A stretch of DNA of 64,000 nt from NORP23 sp050302475 (GTDB taxonomy: Bacteria > Pseudomonadota > Alphaproteobacteria > Rhodobacterales > Rhodobacteraceae), in contig JBNLBF010000002.1 of NCBI GenBank assembly GCA_050302475.1, positions 1-64,000 of the forward strand. The letters are read 5' to 3'. Within the stretch, counting starts at the first letter, position 1. Each line of letters starts with the position of its first letter. The notes below the pieces were generated by a model. The model saw only the letters and a program-made list of their open reading frames with translations. It was not told the DNA's origin and did not search any database. A program made the position numbers and the translations under genes. Below, piece by piece: positions 58,311 through 64,000 of the stretch.

Positions 58311-59315
58311 ATGACAAAACTATTGGTGTTTGGAAATGGTCTTGGTAGGGCAATCAATGATCAATATTTCAATCTTCAGCGCGTTTTATACAAATCATGG
58401 AACGACGAAAACCTACTGACAGAGGAACAAAAAACTCTAATCCTTAGTTGCCTCCCCGGCAGAGAAGTTGTCGACAATGATGGACCGCCTACATCTGAAG
58501 ATGAATTGAGTGATCTTCAGTTGGTGCTAAGTGCATGTGATACTATCAGGCAATTCGAAAAAAGAGTTCCTGAAGGACATACTCGTTGGTTGACTGATAT
58601 TGGAAACGGATTCCCCGTCGCTATTAGGCAATATATTCACCATGCGGCATCATGTTTTTACGATTCCGGCTACATCCTACCCGAAGACTTTTCGAATTCT
58701 CTTCGCGATTTCGTTTCATCAACAGGCTCAACTATTGCCACCTTAAATTACGACGATTTGCTCTATGAGACTTTTACCGGAACAGAGATATTCACAAGGT
58801 ATACCTTGCGAGATGGGTTCTTTGGAGGCGCGTTTGATTTCGAGCGTGCTAAGCGATTGCGGGCGCCCGAAAGAGAAGGTTGGTTCTTGCATCTTCATGG
58901 ATCTCCGTTGTTTGTAACTGGTCAAGCTGGCCCAACAAAAATTGGTCGCAACCAGATTGCTGATTTCCGCGGAACTGAATCAACACATCTAGTTTTAACA
59001 AATGTTGACGCCAAGCGAAGTATTATAAACGGTTCAGAAATACTATCGACTTACTGGAACGAATTCGGGGAAGAACTAACCTCTTCGGAGGAGGTAATAC
59101 TGATCGGGTATGCAGGGAGTGACAAGCATTTAAACGATTTAGTTTCGGCGAAACTTCGGGAAGGTTCGTCAATACGCATTGTCGAATTCTTCGAGTTCAA
59201 CTTTTACAATGACGAAGAACGAATGATTTTTTGGAAAAGTAAATTTGCTACACGACACCACGAGAACATTAGTGTTTTACGCGAAGAAAGCATACTCGAT
59301 TTTCGCGATTGGTGA
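58311..59315 (+). CDS. SIR2-like domain protein, putative stand-alone anti-phage NADase
   Basis: 334 residues from ATG at 58311 (AAAAGGT upstream; TTG at 58275 is in frame). SIR2-type motifs: LLVFGNGLGRAIN near the N-terminus, STIATLNYDDLLYETF (N146, D148, the TxNYD motif), FLHLHGSP (H194-x-H196-G, catalytic region) and LIGYAGSDKHL (G266, D271, the GxSxxD-like motif). This matches SIR2-like proteins of defence systems that deplete NAD on infection. Base composition is clearly AT-richer than the flanks, pointing to transfer. No Argonaute, HerA, MNS or other partner is adjacent. Confidence 0.75.
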   Translation: MTKLLVFGNGLGRAINDQYFNLQRVLYKSWNDENLLTEEQKTLILSCLPGREVVDNDGPPTSEDELSDLQLVLSACDTIRQFEKRVPEGHTRWLTDIGNGFPVAIRQYIHHAASCFYDSGYILPEDFSNSLRDFVSSTGSTIATLNYDDLLYETFTGTEIFTRYTLRDGFFGGAFDFERAKRLRAPEREGWFLHLHGSPLFVTGQAGPTKIGRNQIADFRGTESTHLVLTNVDAKRSIINGSEILSTYWNEFGEELTSSEEVILIGYAGSDKHLNDLVSAKLREGSSIRIVEFFEFNFYNDEERMIFWKSKFATRHHENISVLREESILDFRDW

Positions 59316-59449
59316 CATAGCTGCGACCCCCAAGGCGTCGCCAGAAACCCGCGCCCGACCTCGGCGGATTTACGAAGTATTTCCGCCATCTCCACAAGGG
59401 ACGCGCTACGTTGCCATCAGAAAACGACCCTCACCAACCACCCCCCCCC

Positions 59450-59541
59450 TCATAACGCATCACCCTCCCACGTCCGGTCGTCTTGGGCTTCGGCGTATTT
59501 TGACAGGGCGGCGAACATATAGGTGCGCAGGACCTCACTCC
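59450..59541 (-). pseudogene. Remnant of a second brnA-like gene
   Basis: The minus strand encodes SEVLRTYMFAALSKYAEAQDDRTWEGDAL and a stop. It aligns end to end with the C-terminus of the intact gene at 59551-59883 (NEVLRTYVLARIAKVVTAPGETDVDGDLL). Nothing upstream in this frame is similar. It is therefore a truncated tandem copy placed just downstream of the intact gene. Confidence 0.65.
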
Positions 59542-59550
59542 CGCACCCCC

Positions 59551-59883
59551 TCACAACAAATCCCCATCCACATCCGTTTCCCCCGGCGCGGTCACCACTT
59601 TGGCGATCCGGGCGAGGACATAGGTTCGCAGGACCTCGTTGATCTTTCCCTGATACCCGCGCCCGTGCAGCCGGAAATAGTCCAACACGTCCTTGTCGAT
59701 CCGGATCGTCACCCGCTCCTTCTCGCGATTGGGCGGGTAGCGTTGTTCCATGCTCCACCATTCGATCGGCACAATCTCGATCTGTTCCAGCAAGCGATCC
59801 GCGTCGCGGATATCTTTGCGGATCAGCGTCAGGAATTCTGCGTGCGCCATTTCCTCTTCTTTGGTTTTGGCACGTCCTGCCAT
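59551..59883 (-). CDS. BrnA-like antitoxin (orphan)
   Basis: 110 residues from ATG at 59883 (GGGGGA upstream; ATG at 59886 also possible). The C-terminal half, KERVTIRIDKDVLDYFRLHGRGYQGKINEVLRTYVLARIA, is the ribbon-helix-helix module of the BrnA family; the N-terminal half (EEEMAHAEFLTLIRKDIRDADRLLEQ) is helical. BrnA normally neutralises the RNase BrnT, encoded just upstream, and represses its own promoter. No brnT is present between here and rpoH, so this copy is an orphan. The region upstream holds an 11-bp phased repeat array. Confidence 0.8.
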   Translation of the reverse strand: MAGRAKTKEEEMAHAEFLTLIRKDIRDADRLLEQIEIVPIEWWSMEQRYPPNREKERVTIRIDKDVLDYFRLHGRGYQGKINEVLRTYVLARIAKVVTAPGETDVDGDLL

Positions 59884-59954
59884 CATTTCCCCCTGGTGTT
59901 GGTGCAAGAGGGGGAAATTAGCCTAAAATGGTTAATATCCGGTCGATGTCAGGC

Positions 59955-60060
59955 GGTGCATACGAAAGCACGACGTTTGGCACATGGTTGCATTACGTTT
60001 GGCATACAAAAGTCATACGTTTGGCATACAGTTGGCATATGTTTGCATGACGGTTTTTCA
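59955..60060. repeat. Phased operator-like repeat array upstream of the brnA-like gene
   Basis: ACGTTTGGCA occurs at 59973, 59995 and 60017 (exact 22-bp period), with ATGTTTGCA at 60039. At half that period lie further half-sites: TTGGCA or TTGCA begins at 59977, 59988, 59999, 60021, 60032 and 60043, all 11 bp in phase (the 60010 slot is degenerate), and GGTGCA at 59955 keeps the phase. Such one-turn-spaced half-sites suit cooperative binding by ribbon-helix-helix dimers such as BrnA. Confidence 0.6.
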
Positions 60061-60074
60061 CGGGGTGAATTTGG

Positions 60075-60971
60075 TTAATTCACCGCCGGCACCATGCCTT
60101 TTTCTGCGGCCAGTTCGCGCATCGTTTTTTGCAGCTTTTCAAACGCCCGCACTTCGATCTGGCGGATACGTTCGCGGCTGACGTCATAGACTTCCGACAG
60201 TTGTTCAAGCGTCTTTGGCTCGTCCGACAAACGGCGTTCGGTCAGGATATGACGTTCACGCTCGTTGAGGTCCGCCATCGCCGCCATCAGCAATTCGCGA
60301 CGTTGGTCCAGTTCGTCCTTTTCGGCGTAATCGGCCGCCTGATCGGCGTCCTCATCTTCCAGCCAGTCCTGCCATTCCGACGCACCCTCACCATCGGTGT
60401 TGATCTGCGCGTTCAGGCTCGCATCGCCCCCCGTCATGCGACGGTTCATGGAGATAACTTCATCTTCCGTCACGTTCAGTTCGGTCGCGATCTGGGCAAC
60501 ATTTTCAGGGCGAAGATCGCCTTCTTCCAACGCGCCAATTTTGTTTTTGGCCTTGCGCAGGTTGAAGAAAAGCTTCTTCTGCGCACTCGTCGTGCCCATT
60601 TTCACAAGGCTCCAGGAGCGCAGGATATATTCCTGAATTGCCGCACGAATCCACCACATCGCATAGGTCGACAGGCGGAACCCTTTTTCCGGATCGAACC
60701 GCTTCACGGCCTGCATCAGGCCCACATTGGCCTCCGATACAACTTCGGCTGTCGGCAGCCCGTAACCCCGGTAGCCCATGGCGATTTTGGCGGCCAATCG
60801 CAGATGCGAGGTCACGAGTTTATGTGCGGATTCACTGTCCTGATGATCCACCCACGCTTTCGCCAGCATGTATTCTTCTTCCTGCTCCAGCATCGGAAAT
60901 TTTCGGATTTCCTGCATGTAGCGGGACAAACCCTGTTCCGGCGACGGCGCCGGGAGGCTCGTATAACTCAT
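60075..60971 (-). CDS. rpoH: RNA polymerase heat-shock sigma factor RpoH
   Basis: 298 residues of the sigma-32 group. Region 2 is clear (LRLAAKIAMGYRGYGLPTAEVVSEANVGLMQAVKRFDPEKGFRLSTYAMWWIRAAIQEYILRSWSLVK), followed by the RpoH box (QKKLFFNLRKAKNKI) and a region 4 helix-turn-helix (KTLEQLSEVYDVSRERIRQIEVRAFEKLQ). Directs heat- and oxidative-stress genes. Many Rhodobacterales have two RpoH proteins; which one this is cannot be told from sequence alone. Confidence 0.95.
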   Translation of the reverse strand: MSYTSLPAPSPEQGLSRYMQEIRKFPMLEQEEEYMLAKAWVDHQDSESAHKLVTSHLRLAAKIAMGYRGYGLPTAEVVSEANVGLMQAVKRFDPEKGFRLSTYAMWWIRAAIQEYILRSWSLVKMGTTSAQKKLFFNLRKAKNKIGALEEGDLRPENVAQIATELNVTEDEVISMNRRMTGGDASLNAQINTDGEGASEWQDWLEDEDADQAADYAEKDELDQRRELLMAAMADLNERERHILTERRLSDEPKTLEQLSEVYDVSRERIRQIEVRAFEKLQKTMRELAAEKGMVPAVN

Positions 60972-61134
60972 GGACGTTCCTTCCTGTCTCTCTCTCCGAA
61001 TATGTAAATGGTATTCACTTAATTATATTTCAATAGGTTCTGGTTAGTCTGATCGTAATACGGATGATTTTCCAGATTCGGTTCATTTGATCGCAAAGAT
61101 TTCATCAAAACGGGTCGTTTTTACCGATTTCGGC

Positions 61135-61464
61135 CTATTCTTTGAAGGTTTCATGGTCGATCTGCATCAGCTCCACCGGCGCATTATTATCCTCGATCAT
61201 TGCAACGACCAGACCCGGAGAGGGTGAATTCGGCGCAACAATCACCTTCTTTCCCTTTAACGCCTCGTTAAGATTTTCGACTTCGAAAGCCAGATGCGGG
61301 ACCGTTTTGACCAATTCCGGGAAGTCCGCATCCGGTGCGAACCGTATCCATTCGATTCCGAATTCGGAGGTCGAATAGTCCCTCACCCACATCTTGAGAT
61401 GCGGAATATACCGTTCTCCCTCAATGGGTTGCGTCGTCGGGATACCAAGGTGATGATATTTCAT
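61135..61464 (-). CDS. VOC family protein
   Basis: 109 residues: MKYHHLGIPTTQPIEGERYIPHLKMWVRDYSTSEFGIEWIRFAPDADFPELVKTVPHLAFEVENLNEALKGKKVIVAPNSPSPGLVVAMIEDNNAPVELMQI. Two beta-alpha-beta modules with likely metal ligands in HHLG, PHLAFEV and PVELMQI. Relatives are annotated glyoxalase/bleomycin-resistance-like. No pathway is suggested by position between rpoH and the pseudouridine synthase gene. Confidence 0.82.
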   Translation of the reverse strand: MKYHHLGIPTTQPIEGERYIPHLKMWVRDYSTSEFGIEWIRFAPDADFPELVKTVPHLAFEVENLNEALKGKKVIVAPNSPSPGLVVAMIEDNNAPVELMQIDHETFKE

Positions 61465-61504
61465 GCGGTCCTTCTAGCGTAGCCCGCCGCCCCTGTCCCG
61501 CGCT

Positions 61505-62542
61505 TTATTGTGCCCGTAACAATGCCAGCAGCGCCGCCATATCCGCCGGGGGATCAGCGGTGAATTCCAAGGGCTCGCCACTTACCGGATGTATAAATCC
61601 CAGCGTTGCGGCGTGCAGTGCCTGACGCGGGAACGCCCGCACCGCCTCTGCCACCGCCGGGTCGAGCGCCCTTTTCGGGATGGCACGTTTCGACCCATAG
61701 GTCTGATCCCCGATCAGGCTGTGCCCGGCATGGGTCATATGCACCCGGATCTGATGAGTCCGTCCGGTTTCCAGCTGGCATTCAATAAGCGACACCACAG
61801 GTCTTTCCGCCGGACCGAACACCTCTATCACCCTTGCGCGGGTGATGGCATGGCGCCCCGCATTGGTCACCACTGCCTGCCGTTTCCGGTCAGTTTTATG
61901 CCGTGCAAGGTTGCCGGAAATCCGGATCACGCCGCCCGGTTCAAACGCCACCCCCGGCACGCCCCGAAGTCGCGGATCAGCGGCCGAGGGTGCGCCCCAG
62001 CACAAAGCTAAGTATTTGCGGTCCAAAGAATGTTTTGCGAATTGTTCCGCGAGCCCATGATGCGCCGCGTCTGTCTTGGCGACCACCAGCAAGCCGGACG
62101 TATCCTTGTCGATCCGATGTACGATCCCGGGCCGTTTGGCCCCGCCGATCCCTGACAGGCTGTCGGCGCAATGATAAAGCAGCGCATTGACCAGGGTGCC
62201 CGTCTCCGAGCCCGGCGCAGGATGCACAACCATTCCGGCAGGTTTGTTGACGACAATCAGGTCCGCGTCCTCGTAAAGAACATCCAATGGGATGTTTTCG
62301 GGGCGCGCTTCGATCTCCTCAGCCTCGGGCAGGTCCACTTCGAACACCTGCCCCGGCTTCACTTTAGCCTTGGGATTGGTGACAACCTTCCCATCCAGCG
62401 TAACCGCCCCTGCCTCGATCAGCGTTTGCAGACGCGACCGCGACAGGGTCACTTCCTCTGGCACAAGTGCCGCCAAGGCTTTATCTAGGCGGTTGGCGGG
62501 CGAGTCCCCGACCTCAAGGCGCAAACGGAAAGGGTCAGACAT
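61505..62542 (-). CDS. rluD: RluD-type 23S rRNA pseudouridine synthase
   Basis: 345 residues: N-terminal S4 domain (RLDKALAALVPEEVTLSRSRLQTLIEAGAVTLDGKVV) and a pseudouridine synthase domain with catalytic Asp in KRPGIVHRIDKDTSGLLVVAKTD, plus VVNKPAGMVVHPAPGSETGTLVNALL and LETGRTHQIRVHMTHAGHSLIGD. RluD modifies positions 1911, 1915 and 1917 of helix 69; RluC-like alternatives cannot be fully excluded. The start codon overlaps that of the divergent gene in the tetranucleotide CATG. Confidence 0.92.
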   Translation of the reverse strand: MSDPFRLRLEVGDSPANRLDKALAALVPEEVTLSRSRLQTLIEAGAVTLDGKVVTNPKAKVKPGQVFEVDLPEAEEIEARPENIPLDVLYEDADLIVVNKPAGMVVHPAPGSETGTLVNALLYHCADSLSGIGGAKRPGIVHRIDKDTSGLLVVAKTDAAHHGLAEQFAKHSLDRKYLALCWGAPSAADPRLRGVPGVAFEPGGVIRISGNLARHKTDRKRQAVVTNAGRHAITRARVIEVFGPAERPVVSLIECQLETGRTHQIRVHMTHAGHSLIGDQTYGSKRAIPKRALDPAVAEAVRAFPRQALHAATLGFIHPVSGEPLEFTADPPADMAALLALLRAQ

Positions 62543-62870
62543 GAGCGACGATACTCCAGAGCATCAGCCGGATATGCCCGAACCCAAGGGACTGCGCAAG
62601 CTGCGGGTGATGACGACGATCCTGATGGCGACCATGATCATCGGCATTGCGCTCATCTTTTTTCTGATCATTTTCAAGATTATACAGCCCGCTGTCCCTG
62701 ATCTCGCAATCCCCGAAACCATCGAGCTGCCAGCAGGCGAAACTGCGCAGGCAATCACGCAGGGTCGCGACTGGATCGCGATTGTGACCCTCGACGCGGA
62801 GGGGCAGGAGCGTATCCATATTCTAAATCTCGACGGGACCCCCCGACAGGTCGTAGACTTGCGCCCATGA
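62541..62870 (+). CDS. DUF6476-like single-pass membrane protein
   Basis: 109 residues from ATG at 62541 (AAAGGGTC upstream). One transmembrane helix (MTTILMATMIIGIALIFFLIIFKII) preceded by a short cytoplasmic tail and followed by a small beta domain (IELPAGETAQAITQGRDWIAIVTLDAEGQERIHILNLDG). It resembles the small membrane proteins placed before dnaG in Rhodobacterales. ATGA overlap with dnaG, so translation is coupled. Function unknown. Confidence 0.8.
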   Translation: MSDDTPEHQPDMPEPKGLRKLRVMTTILMATMIIGIALIFFLIIFKIIQPAVPDLAIPETIELPAGETAQAITQGRDWIAIVTLDAEGQERIHILNLDGTPRQVVDLRP

Positions 62871-64000
62871 GTCTGCCACCCGGTTTCCTTGACGAACTTC
62901 GCGACCGCACCAGCCTGCATCAGGTGGTGGGGCGTAAGGTGACATGGGACAACCGGAAATCCAATCCCGGCAAAGGCGACTACTGGGCACCCTGCCCTTT
63001 CCATCAGGAAAAAACCGCTAGCTTCCACGTCGATGATCGCAAGGGTTTTTACTACTGCTTCGGTTGCCACGCCAAAGGAGACGCGCTGAGTTTCGTGCGG
63101 GAAACCGACAATGTGGGCTTTATGGAAGCCGTTGAAATCCTCGCCCGCGAGACCGGGATGGAGGTGCCGAAACAGAACCCTCGCGATCAGCAGAAGGCGG
63201 ATGAACGCAAGGAACTGGCTGACGTGATGGAGGAGGCGGTGAAATTCTATCGCCTGCAACTCCAGTCCGCGCGGGGCAGCGACGCGCGGAGTTACCTTGA
63301 CCAACGTGGCCTGCCTGCCAAAACGCTCGACAGGTTCGAAATCGGTTTTGCCCCGGATGATCGCACCGCGCTGCTGACGCACCTGAAGGACAAGGGCATT
63401 TCACAGGATCAGATCGTCGCGACGGGTATGGCGATCAAGCCGGACGATGGCGGCAATCCGTATGACCGGTTCCGTGGCCGGATTATGTTCCCGATCCGCG
63501 ACGCACGGAACCGTTGCATCGCCTTTGGTGGTCGGGCGATGGACCCGAATGCGCGGGCGAAATATCTGAACTCCAACGAAACGGCTTTGTTCGACAAAGG
63601 TCGGTCGCTCTACAATATCGGCCCTGCGCGGGAAGCAGCCGGAAAAGCCGGTGCGCTTGTCGTGGCCGAGGGGTATATGGACGTCATCGCCCTTGCCCAA
63701 GCCGGGATCGAGCACGCCGTCGCCCCGCTGGGCACCGCGATTACGGAGGATCAACTGCGCCTGATCTGGCGGCTGTACGATGAGCCGGTGATTGCGCTGG
63801 ACGGTGACACGGCGGGTCTGCGGGCCGCGATGCGGTTGATTGATCTGGCCCTGCCGATGCTGGAATCAGGAAAATCGCTTCGGTTCTGCATTCTGCCCGA
63901 GGGGCTGGACCCAGACGACCTGATCAAATCGCAGGGCGTGGCGGCCATGCAGAAACTGCTGGATGCAGCGCGTCCGATGGTGGACCTGCTGTGGCAACGC
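62867..64000 (+). CDS. dnaG: DNA primase (3' end outside window)
   Basis: 378 codons are present up to the window edge. The protein starts MSLPPGFLDELRDRTSLHQVVGRKV and has the CHC2 zinc finger (C43, H46, C64, C67 in APCPFH and YYCFGC), the RNA polymerase domain region (SYLDQRGLPAKTLDRFEIGFAP, FRGRIMFPIRDARNRCIAFGGRAM, AKYLNSNETALFDKG) and the Toprim core (ALVVAEGYMDVIAL, VIALDGDTAGLRAA). It synthesises primers at the replication fork. The C-terminal DnaB-binding domain is cut off. Confidence 0.96.
   Translation, partial: MSLPPGFLDELRDRTSLHQVVGRKVTWDNRKSNPGKGDYWAPCPFHQEKTASFHVDDRKGFYYCFGCHAKGDALSFVRETDNVGFMEAVEILARETGMEVPKQNPRDQQKADERKELADVMEEAVKFYRLQLQSARGSDARSYLDQRGLPAKTLDRFEIGFAPDDRTALLTHLKDKGISQDQIVATGMAIKPDDGGNPYDRFRGRIMFPIRDARNRCIAFGGRAMDPNARAKYLNSNETALFDKGRSLYNIGPAREAAGKAGALVVAEGYMDVIALAQAGIEHAVAPLGTAITEDQLRLIWRLYDEPVIALDGDTAGLRAAMRLIDLALPMLESGKSLRFCILPEGLDPDDLIKSQGVAAMQKLLDAARPMVDLLWQR

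Noticed and set aside
59316..59449. Coding gene or transposon end between the SIR2-like gene and the brnA remnant
   Set aside because: No terminal inverted repeats or target duplications could be paired across the AT-rich gene, and the short frame at 59204-59395 is antisense to its 3' end.
59955..60060. CRISPR array
   Set aside because: The repeats are only about 10 bp with no variable spacers of 30-40 bp; the 11-bp phase points to protein-binding half-sites.

Overview
The window looks like a chromosomal segment of an alphaproteobacterium of the order Rhodobacterales (Roseobacter/Rhodobacter group); this is inference from gene content and order, not from a marker gene. Supporting points are moderately high GC coding sequence, a cob gene set of the Rhodobacter type (CbiG-CobJ fusion, CbiD, CobN, CobW, DUF1636), neighbouring rluD/rpoH and a DUF6476-like gene/dnaG, nadD-dacB next to dprA, DUF1194, DUF3572, PleD, and CtrA-type TTAA-N7-TTAA sites. 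No rRNA, tRNA, CRISPR array, prophage or insertion sequence was recognised.

Layout. 1-8460 is mostly housekeeping and stress genes: thyX (cut by the window edge) behind a tandem pair of NrdR-like boxes, a small beta-barrel protein, DUF817, gloA, an LCCL protein, a SnoaL-like/VOC pair, DUF1194, a YdeI-like protein, ccdA, a TusA-like protein, a SpoIIAA-like protein and a LysR regulator, followed by a likely small RNA. 8667-17170 is a leftward cobalamin operon (a 48-residue His-containing membrane peptide, cbiX, cobH with a long N-terminal extension, cobL, cobI, cbiG-cobJ, cobM, cobB). 17384-23740 is accessory: DUF4336, an SDR, two paralogous lipoproteins with a decayed SDR fragment between them, cobO with an unknown secreted gene, and a secreted protein built of GDLL...GLDA repeats. 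23820-33616 is a second leftward cobalamin operon (HAD, cbiD, cobK, DUF1636, cobW, GNAT, cobN, then a tyrosine-phosphatase-like protein, GNAT, GFA and tag). Divergent from it lies a 1043-residue self-sufficient reductive dehalogenase homologue, which needs cobalamin as cofactor.

36956-57300 is mostly conserved core: a coiled-coil membrane protein, DUF3572, pleD with a CtrA-type site, a saccharopine dehydrogenase-like/DUF4166 protein, rimO-DUF1444, DUF302, dodecin, ettA, nadD-dacB, dprA with a perfect CtrA-type site, rpmB, DUF3108, an RraA-like gene whose Shine-Dalgarno lies in a perfect hairpin, three overlapping genes of unknown function leading into hrpB, and a LysM/substrate-binding fusion. 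57500-60070 is a small accessory island: cytochrome b561, an AT-rich SIR2-like protein of the anti-phage type, an orphan BrnA-like antitoxin, a remnant of a second brnA, and an 11-bp phased operator-like array. 60075-64000 returns to core: rpoH, a VOC protein, an RluD-type pseudouridine synthase, a DUF6476-like membrane protein and the start of dnaG.

How the parts fit. The two cob operons plus cobO cover much of corrin-ring construction, cobalt insertion and adenosylation, with a mixture of aerobic-type (CobB, CobN) and anaerobic-type (CbiX, CbiG, CbiD) parts. The dehalogenase homologue sits on the shared promoter region of one of these operons, so cofactor supply and a cofactor consumer may be co-regulated. 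The CtrA-type sites before dprA and pleD suggest cell-cycle/gene-transfer control of DNA uptake and c-di-GMP.
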